Shown here: positions 45,420-57,654 of the stretch, piece after piece
How the letters are laid out: every line of letters starts with the position of its first letter
Position numbering within the stretch: the first letter of the stretch is position 1
Assembly (NCBI GenBank): GCA_051453625.1
Contig: JBOZIK010000001.1
Location: forward strand, 77,051,278 to 77,115,277
Reading direction: 5' to 3'
Source of the DNA: Welwitschia mirabilis
Taxonomy: Eukaryota; Gnetophyta; Gnetopsida; Welwitschiales
Length of the DNA stretch: 64,000 nucleotides
Translations under genes and position numbers: made by a program
The notes under the pieces: generated by a model
What the model saw: only the letters and a program-made list of their open reading frames with translations
Database searches by the model: none
Told to the model about the DNA's origin: nothing

Positions 45420-47400
45420 GTGTAGAAGAAAGTTAGCTAGTACTTTAAGAGGCAAAGAAGAAGCTTCAAAATCTCAAGGATCTTAATATAAGCCTTATTT
45501 TCTTCATGAGGCAACTACAAAAAGGTTCAAAACTTAGATAAAGAACTCTATAATTGCAAAAAGAACTCTTGAATTTCAAAGATAGAATAATGTCTAGCTT
45601 GTTGCTTACTTCTCATGGCTCAGATGAAGGAATTCGATATTAACATCCACTACATAGATGATAGCACAAGTTCTTTCCACACATTAGTCAAAAGTACTCC
45701 ATTACACATTACTCTTAGTTTTGTAAATTCATTACTTGGCATAGATGATTTAGAACTTCCTCAGTTGTATGTCCATTCATTTTAAGAGATTTGTTTCTTC
45801 ATGAGCTATTAGTATATCATGGAGAATCATGAGCCATGTTTTATTTAAACATCATAAAATGAATTTTGTTGAAAACATAAATTGAAAAGATATGATTTCT
45901 GAAGCTTTCATTATCAATTTAATCATGTTCTAAAATATTTTAATTAGAGGAGGTAGTTATAATTATTATAAACCAAAGTAGTAATATTTATTATTTTTTG
46001 TTTACTTATTGGTTTGATAATAGATTTGGATTTCATCTTGTAAATGGATATTATCATGTTGTTTAACAAGGGACAAACTTTGGAAAACCCTTATCTTATT
46101 AGTTTGATGATTAGTATCGGAAACATTTCAGTTTCTCAAGTTAATATTATTCATCAGAAGAAACCTCTTACTAAATTTAGTGAAAAATGGAGAGTGCTAG
46201 TACCAAAAAGTGAGGGAACAAGAAAAAGGGATTTATAGTTCTAGAGACCTTATTCTATTACTATACATAGTTTTTCATCCCTAAAAAAGGTGTTATAGGT
46301 AATAGCTAAAATCATTGGAAAAATCAGTGGAAATTTGTTGAGGTTAGAAAAACACAGGTTCATAGCCAGTAAGGGTAAAACATTAGTAGAGAGTTGGGAA
46401 TTCATGAGGACTCCTATATAATCAAACTCAGAGGAAGAATAAGAAGAAGAAGCACCTCCAACTCCATAAGGAATAAGTTATGACTTAGGTAGANNNNNNN
46501 NNNNNNNNNNNNNNNNNNNNNNNNNNNNNNNNNNNNNNNNNNNNNNNNNNNNNNNNNNNNNNNNNNNNNNNNNNNNNNNNNNNNNNNNNNNNNNNNNNNN
46601 NNNNNNNNNNNNNNNNNNNNNNNNNNNNNNNNNNNNNNNNNNNNNNNNNNNNNNNNNNNNNNNNNNNNNNNNNNNNNNNNNNNNNNNNNNNNNNNNNNNN
46701 NNNNNNNNNNNNNNNNNNNNNNNNNNNNNNNNNNNNNNNNNNNNNNNNNNNNNNNNNNNNNNNNNNNNNNNNNNNNNNNNNNNNNNNNNNNNNNNNNNNN
46801 NNNNNNNNNNNNNNNNNNNNNNNNNNNNNNNNNNNNNNNNNNNNNNNNNNNNNNNNNNNNNNNNNNNNNNNNNNNNNNNNNNNNNNNNNNNNNNNNNNNN
46901 NNNNNNNNNNNNNNNNNNNNNNNNNNNNNNNNNNNNNNNNNNNNNNNNNNNNNNNNNNNNNNNNNNNNNNNNNNNNNNNNNNNNNNNNNNNNNNNNNNNN
47001 NNNNNNNNNNNNNNNNNNNNNNNNNNNNNNNNNNNNNNNNNNNNNNNNNNNNNNNNNNNNNNNNNNNNNNNNNNNNNNNNNNNNNNNNNNNNNNNNNNNN
47101 NNNNNNNNNNNNNNNNNNNNNNNNNNNNNNNNNNNNNNNNNNNNNNNNNNNNNNNNNNNNNNNNNNNNNNNNNNNNNNNNNNNNNNNNNNNNNNNNNNNN
47201 NNNNNNNNNNNNNATAAGGAATAAGTTATGACTTAGGTAGAGTAGATAATAGCAATGATTCTATAGATGAATCATTAAGAGATGAGACATACATTTAGGA
47301 TAAATACTAGACTCCCATAAAGGCATATGTATAAGAGGAGTAATAGGCTTCTAGTCCATTGCAGCAAAGGCAATAATAGGAGATAAAGTCTAAGAGCTTA
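45420..47400 (+). pseudogene. C4 third ORF relic, plant transposon-protein-like
   Basis: Downstream of pol in sense orientation. It starts at ATG 45420 (MCRRKLASTLRGKEEASKS, then YKPYFLHEATTKRF and IAKRTLEFQR). After shifts it reads FDINIHYIDDSTSSFHTL, VKSTPLHITLSFVNSLLGID, then near 45915 NILIRGGSYNYYK, and in 46044-46238 ENPYLISLMISIGNISVSQV. The order (charged N-terminus, L/V..FY-like region, a V-x-G-like strand before LLGI, then LPYG.L-like strand) resembles the 'putative plant transposon protein' family. The tail after the gap is acidic and Gln-rich (EEE.EEEAPPTP before it, VDNSNDSIDESLRDETYI after). Interrupted by stops at former Gln codons and a 720-N gap. Confidence 0.6.
46494..47213. 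other. assembly gap (720 N), flanks identical
   Basis: ATAAGGAATAAGTTATGACT and the next 8 bases occur on both sides (ending at 46493 and starting at 47214). Probably overlapping contig ends, so the true gap may be zero or a repeat collapse. Confidence 0.95.
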
Positions 47401-48154
47401 GATGTTCAACCAAGATTCTAGTTCATCATCATCCTCAGTTACCATTACCTTTCTAACCCTCTTTTCACCTCATATAATAACTCCATCCTCCTCATTATAT
47501 ACAATTTAAACTTCCATCACTCATGATAGTAATGATGATAGTCATGAAAAAGGAAAAGGCACATATTATATTAGTGAATCTACTCGTAGTGATTAGATCC
47601 TTTTATCTTCTATCCAAAAAAGAGAGAAGTAATGGTAAATTAGATACACATTAGTTAGATAGAATCAACTTTCAATATGAGAACATCCTATTGGATATAG
47701 AGTACATGTCTTTGAAATGATGAATTAGATCCTTGAGTGACATTATTATTCCTTGATGATCACTCTTTATTATTTGGTATCATACTTTGTTATTTTTATA
47801 AATGTTATTATTTAATACTTTTATTTGTTAGCATACTTTATCTATTGGAAAATTCTTATGTTTTAATATCATGTCTTGTTGGTCCATTTTTAAATGTTAT
47901 GCTGTTATTTTTATTAGTAACACATTACCATAAGTACAATTTTCATGATTAGTTGTTCAATGGTTATTTAAGTGGTAACAATGTTTTTATGCCTTTGTTA
48001 ATCTTTATAGGATTATTTAAAATGGTTAAAATCATAATATTTTAATATTATTGCAAAAATTATTATATGCTTACATGATTAAATATGAATATATCAAATT
48101 TATGTTGATTAAATATGGATGAACTAATGAGATGTGCTAAGTTTTAAACATCAT

Positions 48155-48169
48155 AAAAGAGGTGGAGAT
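48155..48169 (+). other. C4 polypurine tract
   Basis: AAAAGAGGTGGAGAT lies immediately before the TGTTGG start of the 3' LTR, the typical AGGGGGAGATTGTTGG layout of copia elements. Confidence 0.75.
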
Positions 48170-49702
48170 TGTTGGTAAATCTAGTTTTGATAATTCCACT
48201 TATTAAATATTTTGTATCATTATGTAGATAGGTTAATCCAAAAAAACTTAGATAAAAAAAGCATAAGTTAATATCAGATTTCCAAGATGACATTTCACAA
48301 AAAACTTAGAATCAAAATTACTAAATTAGTTAACTAAAGACATATATAGAATGGAAGAAGTCTATGGTCAAGACATCTAGACTCTTGAAGATATTTATGA
48401 TGAAGATGTCTATAGCATAAATGTGTCTATAATGTACTATCTTTGAAGTCATAAGCTAAAGGAAACTGTTTTGTTGAAGATAACTAATGCTAAAAGTTGG
48501 ATATAATACTAATGAAAGACATCTACATGCTTAAAGAGGTCTATGCTAGACTAGAATAGGTAACATAGTTATTTTATGCTTTAATGATTATCTTAATTTT
48601 TAGATAAGCTATCAATATTTTCATTATGGATTCATGATCATAGAAAATAGAGATTATATAGTCTAATGGTCATCAAGTTCTAAGTACTTTTGATGAAGAT
48701 GTCTACTAGGTAAATACACTTGACTATTAGTAGACATCAATAATTTTGAAGAAATATTAGGACAAGGTTTACATCAAATAAAAATAAAAATGCACACCTA
48801 ATGCCTAAATGCTCCTATCTATTGTACAGTGGTTACAAAGTTTAAATGGCTTCAATCTGAGGTCAAACAACTAGCATCTCTCAAATGGCACAAAGGCAGG
48901 ACATCATAGAATAAATCATATGCTTTTAATAATCATACTTCTAGGGAATACAATGAATGAAACTAGCACAAAGGAAACAAATACACAGGTGATCAGAACT
49001 ACTCACAAAGGATTAAAGCTATCATTTGCAAGGAACTTTCAGTCTACATTCTTTATTCTTGTATCCTATATTACTGCATTATTCTTGATCACTCATGATA
49101 ACAATGATAAGGAACTCAAGCTAATTATTAAAGCTATATCTTTCAAGATTATTATTTTATTTGTTTGTTAGATCTTATACTATTAGACTATTTCATACTT
49201 GAATACTATTGTAAATTTCATTAGTGTTATCAAACTCTTTATAAGGTAATACTTATACAAGTGTGCATTGAGGTAGTGCCTATGAGCACTTGTGTTATTA
49301 TATTTCCCTAAGAAAAAGAGTTTTTTGCCTTGTGAGAAGCATCTCACTTTGTGGTTATACCTATAAGTATATTATTATTTCCTTAAGGGGATGTTTTTGA
49401 TGCTTTATAAGGAGCATCTCACATTATTGGTTTCCCTAAGGTGAAGAAATTGTTACCTTGTGAGGAAATTATCATTTTATTATAAGATTGATGATGAGCC
49501 AAAACTAGTATTTCTTATAGGTTAAAAATATTTAGAGTTTTAAGAGAAAGCTATCCACTGTGTGGGGACATATCTGGGGTGGAGAATAAAATTATCTAAG
49601 TAAGGTGTTTATTATATTATATTTTTCATTTTATTATTGGTAAAATTCTACATTTGGTAGAACTCATTCACCCCTCCTTATTCTCTTAGATTGATGACAA
49701 CT
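48170..49702 (+). repeat. C4 3' LTR
   Basis: Starts TGTTGGTAAATCTAG. Pairs with 40634-42242 along its whole length, with scattered substitutions and small indels. The right end is placed near 49702 from the end of similarity. The AGACATCT-like boxes lie at 48330-48545 and near 48705-48750. Confidence 0.8.
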
Positions 49703-51369
49703 CAGATAATTATTATTAGGTATCCATTGCATTTTTACTCTTATAATTACTAATTTCTAATTATTTGATGTTTTTATTTGTGTTTCAAGATCATAGTATG
49801 TTTTATTACTCTAGATTTAGTTTTGAAAAGAAGGTTTATTAATAAATGTAAAAGGATCTACTTCAAACTATGGTATTAGATAAACAAGATATTTAACCAT
49901 CTTTTTTTTTATTATAATACTTTTTAAACATCAAACTTACAACCAAAAAGTCATGGGAACATTGCTCTATCATTAAGATACTTCTTCAGAGACATTTAGT
50001 ATTTTTCAAAAAAAAATAAATTTTAATACTTATTTTAATTATGAATTTGTTTTGTAAAGCTTAAATCTAATCTCATCAAGGTTAAATATGGTATTTTCAT
50101 TTGCTCAAATAAAATTAGCTATAAAGAAAATAGTGGAAAGCACTAAATTTAGCATCTATTTAAGTAGAACTTAATTATATTTATAGTAAATTCCTATATC
50201 CCCAACCTATCTTGATAAAACAAAACCTAATAATAACTAATAATTAATATCTATAATTATCATAAATTTGTAGGATATGCAAGTTGATTATAACATCCTA
50301 AAAGCCTCTATGTAAAACAGAAGATTTTTCCTAGTAACCTAGAGGAAGTATGTAGCATACAAGCAGAAACACATATAAAATGAGTGTTACAATGTGTCTA
50401 TTATTTGTAATCAATGTGTATCACTTTCTCATTTAAGGTAAAGTAATCTAATATTGATATAATTTATTTCCATTGGTAATGAAACCCTAACCCACCACAA
50501 TGTTTCTATATGTTCATTCTCAAGGAAATTACATAATTCTTATTCTCAAATGAAATCTCGCAACACTGATCTTATAGGAATTTTATTAGCTCTCCTTAGA
50601 GTGCTTAGGTAGCACCTATTTAATGTGTATAGTCTAGAGTGTAGTATATAGTATAGTTAATTTGACATAAGATCTAATGCCCTTAGGTCCTAATCTACGT
50701 GGATTGGTTCATTGTTTGTATACTATTAAAACTTTTACATCTAAGGTACATTATGAAGATTTGGTGATTGCTCTTAGGAAATAAGTTATGAATGAGTTTT
50801 TATGGGGTCAATAGTAATAACCCTAAAGTATGGTATAATTTCCATGTTGGATTTTTATCTAAGAAACATTGATAACTCTAAAGTGTGGTATATTTTACAT
50901 CAACTAGTTAAAGTCCAATACAAGTTGCAAAAAGTAAGGAAAAACTATAATTTTTTATTTCAATGCATTCATTAAAGGAAAGATATCCTATACAATTCAC
51001 GGTATTCTGCAACTGTCAGTTTTTTTTTAATAATATAAATATTTTTTAGTCTTATTTTCAATAGCTAGCTCTAACAATAATTATGTAGTACACATATTCA
51101 TTTTTCAATGCATGTATTTCTATGCTTAGCCTAATTTTTTCACCATAACACATTAAATAGTAATAAGTACTCCAAATGCTAGGTTTTAAATTTCCTTCCA
51201 CTTTAAAACTATTCTATTCCATAGCAAATTAAAGGGAAAATTTCTGTTACATACAAATGTTGAATGACATTAGAAACATCTGAAAGAGAATCCTAAACCT
51301 TTGTTCGAAATTATCATAGCTAAAATCCATTCTTAAAATGTAAATGAAAATCAATTGTAGAATGAAAAA
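49703..51369. other. no gene recognised
   Basis: AT-rich. A 61-base near-repeat lies at 50815-50905 (TAACCCTAAAGTATGGTATA and TAACTCTAAAGTGTGGTATA). No element ends or domains identified. Confidence 0.45.
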
Positions 51370-51917
51370 CCCCTATTTGAGCTATTTAAAATCAATCTTA
51401 AAGCCATAAAAATTGATAAAATCAAAGCAATGGAAGTAAAACAATGATTTTTTAATTCAGATGAATGTTTAAAAAAACTATTGCCATTAATTCTTACATC
51501 AGTTGCTCATCCTTAACATAAGGATAGAAACAAGGATGATATGTAATTTTTAATTTGTAAAACTTATTAGATAAATTAAGGAATGAAAGAAACTTTGATG
51601 AACCACATGTAAGTTTTAAACATGAAAATCATAAACTAACATTTAATGAGAAGTTAATTATTCATATAAATATCGATATAATGATGCTTTTTCATATTAT
51701 GCCCATATGTGTGAGGAGGAAAGATTACATATATATTAAAAATATTGGTTAAGCTAAAATGATAATAAAATTCTAGATACTAATTCTTTAAAGTTGCATA
51801 TAGTAGTATAAACCTATACACATAGGATTTGGGCCAATTCTATTAGATTGAAGTCCACTTAATAGGACTTGATATCCCATTTTCTAAAGTAGAAGAGTGC
51901 TTAATAAAAATAAAAGT
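51370..51917. repeat. segmental duplication copy B, left part
   Basis: Collinear with 2831-3340. It ends exactly where the C5 LTR starts (51918), and the sequence resumes at 61298, past C5. Confidence 0.75.
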
Positions 51918-53266
51918 TGAGAATTGACCCTAGAGAAGGGTGAATAGATCTTTTAGAACCTATTTCCTTATTCTTCACAACCTACAAATATTATAAATAT
52001 AAAAGGAATACAAAAATAAGGTATTTAATGGTGGATAGACATCACCCTTCAACTTTGTAGACTCCTTGTCCTAGCATATATTAGCTTCCAAGAATGGTTT
52101 TCAGGCTTACTAAATAATATTTAATAACCAAGGAGGATTTTAAGGCTTATCCTCAATCACAGATGAATGAAAAAAAGAAGGATGCACTAATGCACAAATA
52201 TCTTCTCTCTCTTCTTCGAAAAAGGGTATAATGATACAAGCAAAACAGAAATCTAAACTCGAAGATTATTCAAATGTACTATGAGAAAGTATAAGATTTA
52301 TTCTTTTCAATCTTTTTACAAGTCAGTATCATATCCTCTATTGATTAGAGGAGAGATTTTATATTGAAGACATACAAGATAACCATTTTCATAGGAAGTA
52401 GTAAACTGTTGCACTTTTCTAAGGAACTACTACACTTTTTCTAATGAACCATTGTATTCATAATGATTACTTTTTTCTGTCGTATGGTCAACCTTACATG
52501 AGACTCTATCGCCCACCTCTGTGGTCGCCCTTATTCTAACATTTGGTTACCCTTGCTTGTTGCAGTTTTCTTAGTATAGAATAAGAGCAAGTTCAGTTGC
52601 ACTTATGTTAATAAGTAATTGGCCTTAATTAGATTTTCCTAAGAACTTTTATTTGGTCAACCTTATGAGGGAAGATTTTGGGCAAAATGTGGTTGCCTGG
52701 TCGATCTTGTAAACATTAGATTCAAGTTCCACCAATTGTCATGTGATCATCCATCACAAACTTGTTGGTCATCCTTTCATAAACTTGTCGGTTGCCCATA
52801 TTGCTATTAGATAGATTCTTACTACGTGTGATGTGGTTTCCCATAGGAATATGGTCGATCACCTTTTCTACTATTAGATTGGATCTTACTGCATGTGGTT
52901 TAGTCATCTGTAGGAATATGATCAGTCACCCATCCTTCTATCAGATTGGATCTTACTACGTGTGACGTGGTCACCTATAGGAATATGATTGGTCACCCAT
53001 GCTAATATTAGATTGGATTTTACTACGTGTGATGCAGTTACCCATCAATAAATAGTAATCAAACATGTTTGAACCAGTATTCTTTATATTGTATCAGTTT
53101 GGTCACCCAGTGTTACATGTGTGGTTACCTGATCCTGAAGCAATGTCACAGTTCTTTAATATTTGGTTTCTCGACATTTTAAGTCAGTCACCAAGTGCTG
53201 GGAAATGCCTATACAAAATATTAACTACAAAAACTCATTAAATTAATCAATGATAATGGGTTCTCA
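51918..53266 (-). repeat. C5 3' LTR
   Basis: The plus strand begins TGAGAATTGACCCTAGAG and ends GGGTTCTCA, giving perfect 6-base inverted ends TGAGAA/TTCTCA. Near the right part (52785-53045) it carries about four copies of a 67-base tandem unit (GGAATATG at 52846, 52913 and 52980). The plus frame is rich in GGTCACCCAT words. A small minus frame at 52722-52907 only reflects these repeats. Confidence 0.85.
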
Positions 53267-53589
53267 AAAAACTTCCCCTTCATCATTGATTAAGAAAAAT
53301 AATAATTTGACATATGGGTTCTCCCCCTAACTCATTTATCTTTGAAAATGATTAAATATAAATGAGTTTTATGTTAGAAAAGATCAAAAAAAAATTTGCA
53401 CAAATATAATCTTTTTTGTATTACTTAAAAATTTCATTACTTTGTGAAAGGTATATTTTTTCAATTTTTAATATAAAGAAGTAGTAAAAGAAGTGATAAA
53501 ATATTACAAATTGTTCTCCCCCTTTTTGACAAAATCAAGGATAGGGAGGACAACTACAAAGTAAAAGATACAAAGACAAATAATTAGAC

Positions 53590-54591
53590 TCAACTAGACT
53601 TGGAGAATTCAAAAAATTGAGTACCCTCATTCTGAGAGGTATCAACAACTAGAGTACCACTTGCAATTGGTGCCTTCATGATGTAACAAGTCTGTGAATT
53701 GATCCAATGCAGAAGATGGAGGAGCTCCAAGGTCTGAGAGGCCTAAAACTTAGGCCAAGAAGGAGTAGCTAGTTCCTCAAAAATATGCATCTTGGATAAC
53801 ATGGCATGATCAATAGGTCCCATTGGCTTCTAGATCTCTTACTTAGTGAGATGTGGAATGTCAAAGTGACAACAAATCTGAGTAATCAGGAAAGGATAGG
53901 GTAGGGCATACCGTTTGTGCGGCTGAAGCTAGTTGGCCATATGCTTGAGCATTATGCCAAGAGCATTTATGTCTCTTCTTCAGTCTAGTTCATAAAGGAG
54001 AAAGACTTGATAGTTGGAGAGCTTATCTCTGTGCCTAGAAACTGGAAGAAAGTTGTAAGACATAATAAGGTGCATAAGATGAAATCTTAAAAGAAGCTGG
54101 GAAGCTTTAAGGATCTTCTTCCAAGTGATGTGTGTGCCACACACATGGCGAGTGGCTACATCCTTCTCTTCAAAAGACTCAGCCATGGACTAGTACTCAT
54201 CTCAGTTCCCTCTTAGAAGGCCAGTGAGGGAAGCTATAAGATCTATAGGAATGCGTATCTCTTGGCCAAATACTGTAGTTTTGAAGGTTGACTGAAAAGC
54301 ATCATATCTAGCATTTGAATAGAACAACTTAGTTACTAGAGGATAGCAGGTGCCAAAAATGTAAAGAAAATAATTCCAATTGACTTCTTCTAGAAGGATT
54401 GAGACCTTCCTTAGGTTTAGAAATTGCATTGGCTCATAGGTTCTCTCCAGAGCTATGAGACTAATCTTAAAATGCTTCTCAAAATGGGTCAGCTACTCAG
54501 TGCTCATCCTGGAAAACACATAACTTAGAGGTTTGATAATAGCTTTTTTTCTTCTTTTCCTAGATCCCTCTCCTCACTGAGAAGATGTCAT
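53590..54591 (-). pseudogene. C5 third ORF relic, plant transposon-protein-like
   Basis: Starts at ATG 54591 (MTSSQ-stop-GEGSRKRRKKA, a basic N-terminus), about 570 bases after the end of pol. In 54202-54429: FLNLRKVSILLEEVNWN, then YPLVTKLFYSNARY and TTVFGQEIRIPIDLIASLTG. This follows the pattern L/V..FY.N...........V.G..I......L...LG of the 'putative plant transposon protein' family. In 53980-54186: LMHLIMSYNFLPVSRHRDKL (pattern LH..L....L.PR.GHRD..). Near 53900: MLKHMANQ then ALPYPFLITQICCHFDI (pattern HM......LPYG.LITRI...F). Order and spacing fit the family well. Stops at former Gln codons. In SIRE-like elements this slot can hold an env-like ORF; here I see no signal peptide or transmembrane segment. 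Confidence 0.65.
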
Positions 54592-55164
54592 TTTAAGCCT
54601 AGATCTAAGAGAAAGCACATGAAAAAAGTGGAACAGGATCCTCTAGAAGCTCAAAAAATGGTAAAAGAAGCACTAAAAAGATGAGAAAAAGATAAAGGGT
54701 GGGAAGATTTTAAAAATTTACAGTGCACCGCCTTAAATGCAGGTGACTAATCAAAAGGTTAGTTAAACCATATAAAATTTTAAAAACCTAATAGTAAGGT
54801 GGTGGTTGATCCAACAAATTAAGTGGTCAACCCTGCAAGATGATAATTTCATAGTTGATATCTGAATAAAACTTAGTCAACCTAGATGTAAGATGAGGTC
54901 GATCTGATATGACTGGGAACATCACTTAAAAGAGATCGACTGAAATGAATTATTTGCTTGATCTAGTTACTATAGAATTTTATAAGTAAAACTAGAACTA
55001 AACTGGTTGATCGAACTAAACGTTTAGTTGACTCAGTTAAAAAAAAGTTTAATAGTATGAAAACTGAGAGAAAAGCAGTCATCCTAATTGGAAAATAGGT
55101 CGACCGGGGTTCAAATATATATGATAATTAAATATATGAATCCCTTCAACTGAATTTTATTATT

Positions 55165-56700
55165 CAGATGAGGTTGGGTTTGGTAAGTCCTTTTTAGACT
55201 TGATACCCAGAAAATTGCAAAGAATTAAAAAATGATCTGAAGATAAAGGTTTTGTAAAAATATCAACCAATTGATCTTCTGTACATACATACTCTAAAGA
55301 AATTATTTTTTTTTACTAATTCATAAATAAAATAGTACCTAATATTAATGTGCTTGATGCGAGTATGTTAGACTAGATTGTGAGCAATTTAAATTGCACT
55401 TGAGTTGTCATAAAGGATTGATACTTCTATGATATTTACCCTATAGTCCTTTAAGAGCTCTTTTATCCACAAGGTCTAAGTGCAACATGCTCTAGTAGCT
55501 ATGTACTCAGCTTTAGTGGTAGAAAGAGATATAGATCATTGTTTCTTGTTATACTAGGCTGTGAGATAATTTTCAAAGAAAAAGCATTTACCACTTATAC
55601 TATTATGATCATCATTGCATATGGCCCAATCCGCATCGCTATAACCTATTAAGCTTAAAGAAGTATCATTTAAAAACCATAAACCAAAATCTAGAGTACC
55701 TTTCACATAGCAAAGTAGTCTCTTTGTAGCAAGAAGATGTGATTTCTTAGGTTTTCTTTGATACCTGATATACAAACCAAGACTAAAGGCTATATTAGGA
55801 TGACCAGTCATTAGATATAATAGACTTCCAATAATACTATAATATAACATCTAATCCACATCCTTGCCATATTCATCTAAAGAGAGTTTAACATTTGTGG
55901 CCATTAGAGAGTTTATACACTTTGCANNNNNNNNNNNNNACTTTTTTATTAAATCTAAGGAGTATTTCTTATGATTGATAAGGATGCCCTATTCATGTTA
56001 TTGAATTTGTAAACCTAAAAACATATTTAGAGGTCCAACCATACTCATTTTAAATTTAGAGCTCATGAGATTTGCAAAATCATTTGACAAGTATTCATTT
56101 GTTGATCCAAAAATAATATCATCAACATAAATTTGAACCATTATTAAGTCATTATTCAAAATCATTCTAAACAAAGTTCTATCAATAGAGCCTCTAAAAA
56201 AACCATGTTAAAGTAAGAATGATGAAAGGTTTTCATATCAAGATTTGGGACTTGTTTTAATCCATACAAGGCTTTGTTTAGTCTATAAACATATTTAGGT
56301 TTATGAGGATTAAAAAATACTTGAGGTTGATTAACATATACTTCTTCTTTAATATGTCCATTAATAAATGCATTTTTACATCCATTTGAAAGACCTTCAT
56401 TTTCTTGAAACAAGTAAAAGCTAGAAACATTTTGATTGATTCTAATCTAGCAACTGGAATAAACATGTCTCCATAATCTACTTCTTCTATTTGGAAATAC
56501 CTTTAAGCCACTAATTTAGGTTTATTCTTACTAATCTCATTTTGTTCATTTACTTTATTTTTGAAAATCCAATTTGTGCCTATGACATTTTTTTCTGGTG
56601 GTTTTAGAGTAAGTGTTCAAACCTAATTTCTAGTAAATTGTTCAAGTTACTCTTGCATGACATTGATCCAACTTGGATTAGATTTAGCCTCTTTAAAATA
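55165..56700 (-). pseudogene. C5 reverse transcriptase and RNase H relic
   Basis: Minus strand. RT starts near 56690 (VIGTNWIFKNKV, then FIPVARLESIKMFLAF, FQMDVK, HIKEEVYVNQP and LNKALYGLKQ). The catalytic box reads IYVDDIIFGS near 56115. After a 13-N gap come SIIGSLLYLMTGHPNIAFS and GYSDADW (55554-55850). RNase H continues to EDQLVDIFTKPLSS and NFLGIKS near 55180. Catalytic Asp residues of RT and the DAD of RNase H are kept. Several frameshifts (for example between 56278 and 56466) inactivate it. Confidence 0.85.
55927..55939. other. assembly gap (13 N)
   Basis: Short N run within the C5 RT region. Confidence 0.95.
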
Positions 56701-57189
56701 TTTAAGTTTGAATTGAGATAAAAGGGAGATATGAGCACTAAAGTTCTTAAGAGATTTTATGGTAATAATACCTTGCTGAATATTTATAGTAATAGATTTC
56801 AAAGGATGATCTTTGAGTTTCTTAATTTTTAGAGTTCCCTCATCTCTTAAGTTTTCTTCAGTTTGATTAATAGAGTAAGAGGGAATAGGATCTTCATCAA
56901 GGTTAATGGAATTCGAAGAATCTTAGACATCATGTATTTTCACATTAATCGATTCTTACATATAAAGAGTTCATTTGTTGAAAACTTTATAGGCTCTATT
57001 AGATTAAGAGTATCTTAAAAAGATTCCTTTATCTGATTTAGCATTAAATTTTGGTAATTTCTTTCTATCTCTTAAAATGAAACATTTACTCCAAAAAGTT
57101 TTAAAGTAAGATATGTTTGGTTTCTTTACCTTTTAAAGTTCATAAAAAGTTTTAGAAATTTAAGGCCTGAAATAAACTTTGTTTGATAT

Positions 57190-57650
57190 ATGACAGGTCA
57201 TGTTGACTGCTTCAGCCCAAAATCATTTTGGAATGTTTTTATCATTTAACATTACTCTTGTCATATCTAGCAAAGTTCAATTTTTCCTTTCAACTACTCC
57301 ATTTTATTGAGGGGTTTTTAGGGCTGAAGACTCATGGCCAATTCCATTTGAGTTGTAATATAGTTTATATCTTTCGTTCTCAAACTCTTTACCATGATCA
57401 CTTTGTATTTTATATATTATGTATCCCTTTTTCATTTGAAGCTTCTTACAAATTTTGATGAAATGTTTATAGGCATCAGATTTTGCATGCATAAAAGATA
57501 CCCAAGAAATTCTAGAGAAATCATCAACCATAACTAGAAAATTTCTTTTTTCAGATAGACTTGCAGTTTGAATAGGTCCAACTAAATCCATATGAATTAA
57601 ATATAAGGGTTTACTAGTTGTAATATCACTGATTCTTTTATGAGATGTTT
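57190..57650 (-). pseudogene. C5 integrase core relic
   Basis: The open frame 57304-57591 begins MDLVGPIQTASL, with the first catalytic Asp in DLVGP, then FLVMVDDFSRISWV and QSDHGKEFEN (second Asp). In the same frame beyond a TAA for CAA it reads NGVVERKN, keeping the third catalytic Glu, then TLLDMTRVMLND and FWAEAVN. The three stops seen here are CAA to TAA, CGA to TGA and TGG to TGA, all C-to-T type changes on one strand or the other. Confidence 0.85.
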
Positions 57651-57654
57651 TGGT

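Larger units (their letters stand above)
40634..49702 (+). mobile_element. C4: SIRE-like Ty1/copia element with third ORF, internally deleted
   Basis: A plus-strand element with two LTRs of about 1.5-1.6 kb (40634-42242, 48170-49702), primer site at 42247, gag with coiled coil and zinc knuckle, protease, GAG-pre-integrase, the very end of pol, then a long third ORF and a purine tract. Integrase core, RT and most of RNase H are deleted. The ends are TGTTGG (left copy mutated to TATTGG). The long coiled-coil gag and the extra ORF after pol fit the SIRE/Maximus lineage. Many stops, so it is not autonomous. Confidence 0.85.

Noticed and set aside
46044-46238. Stand-alone 64-codon gene
   Set aside because: It is one open piece of the C4 third ORF, in sequence order with its other fragments.
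52722-52907. Similar small proteins in 4428-4712, 52722-52907 (minus) and 60863-61084 (plus)
   Set aside because: They lie inside LTRs and are produced by the 67-base tandem units; frames on opposite strands in the two C5 LTRs cannot both be genes.
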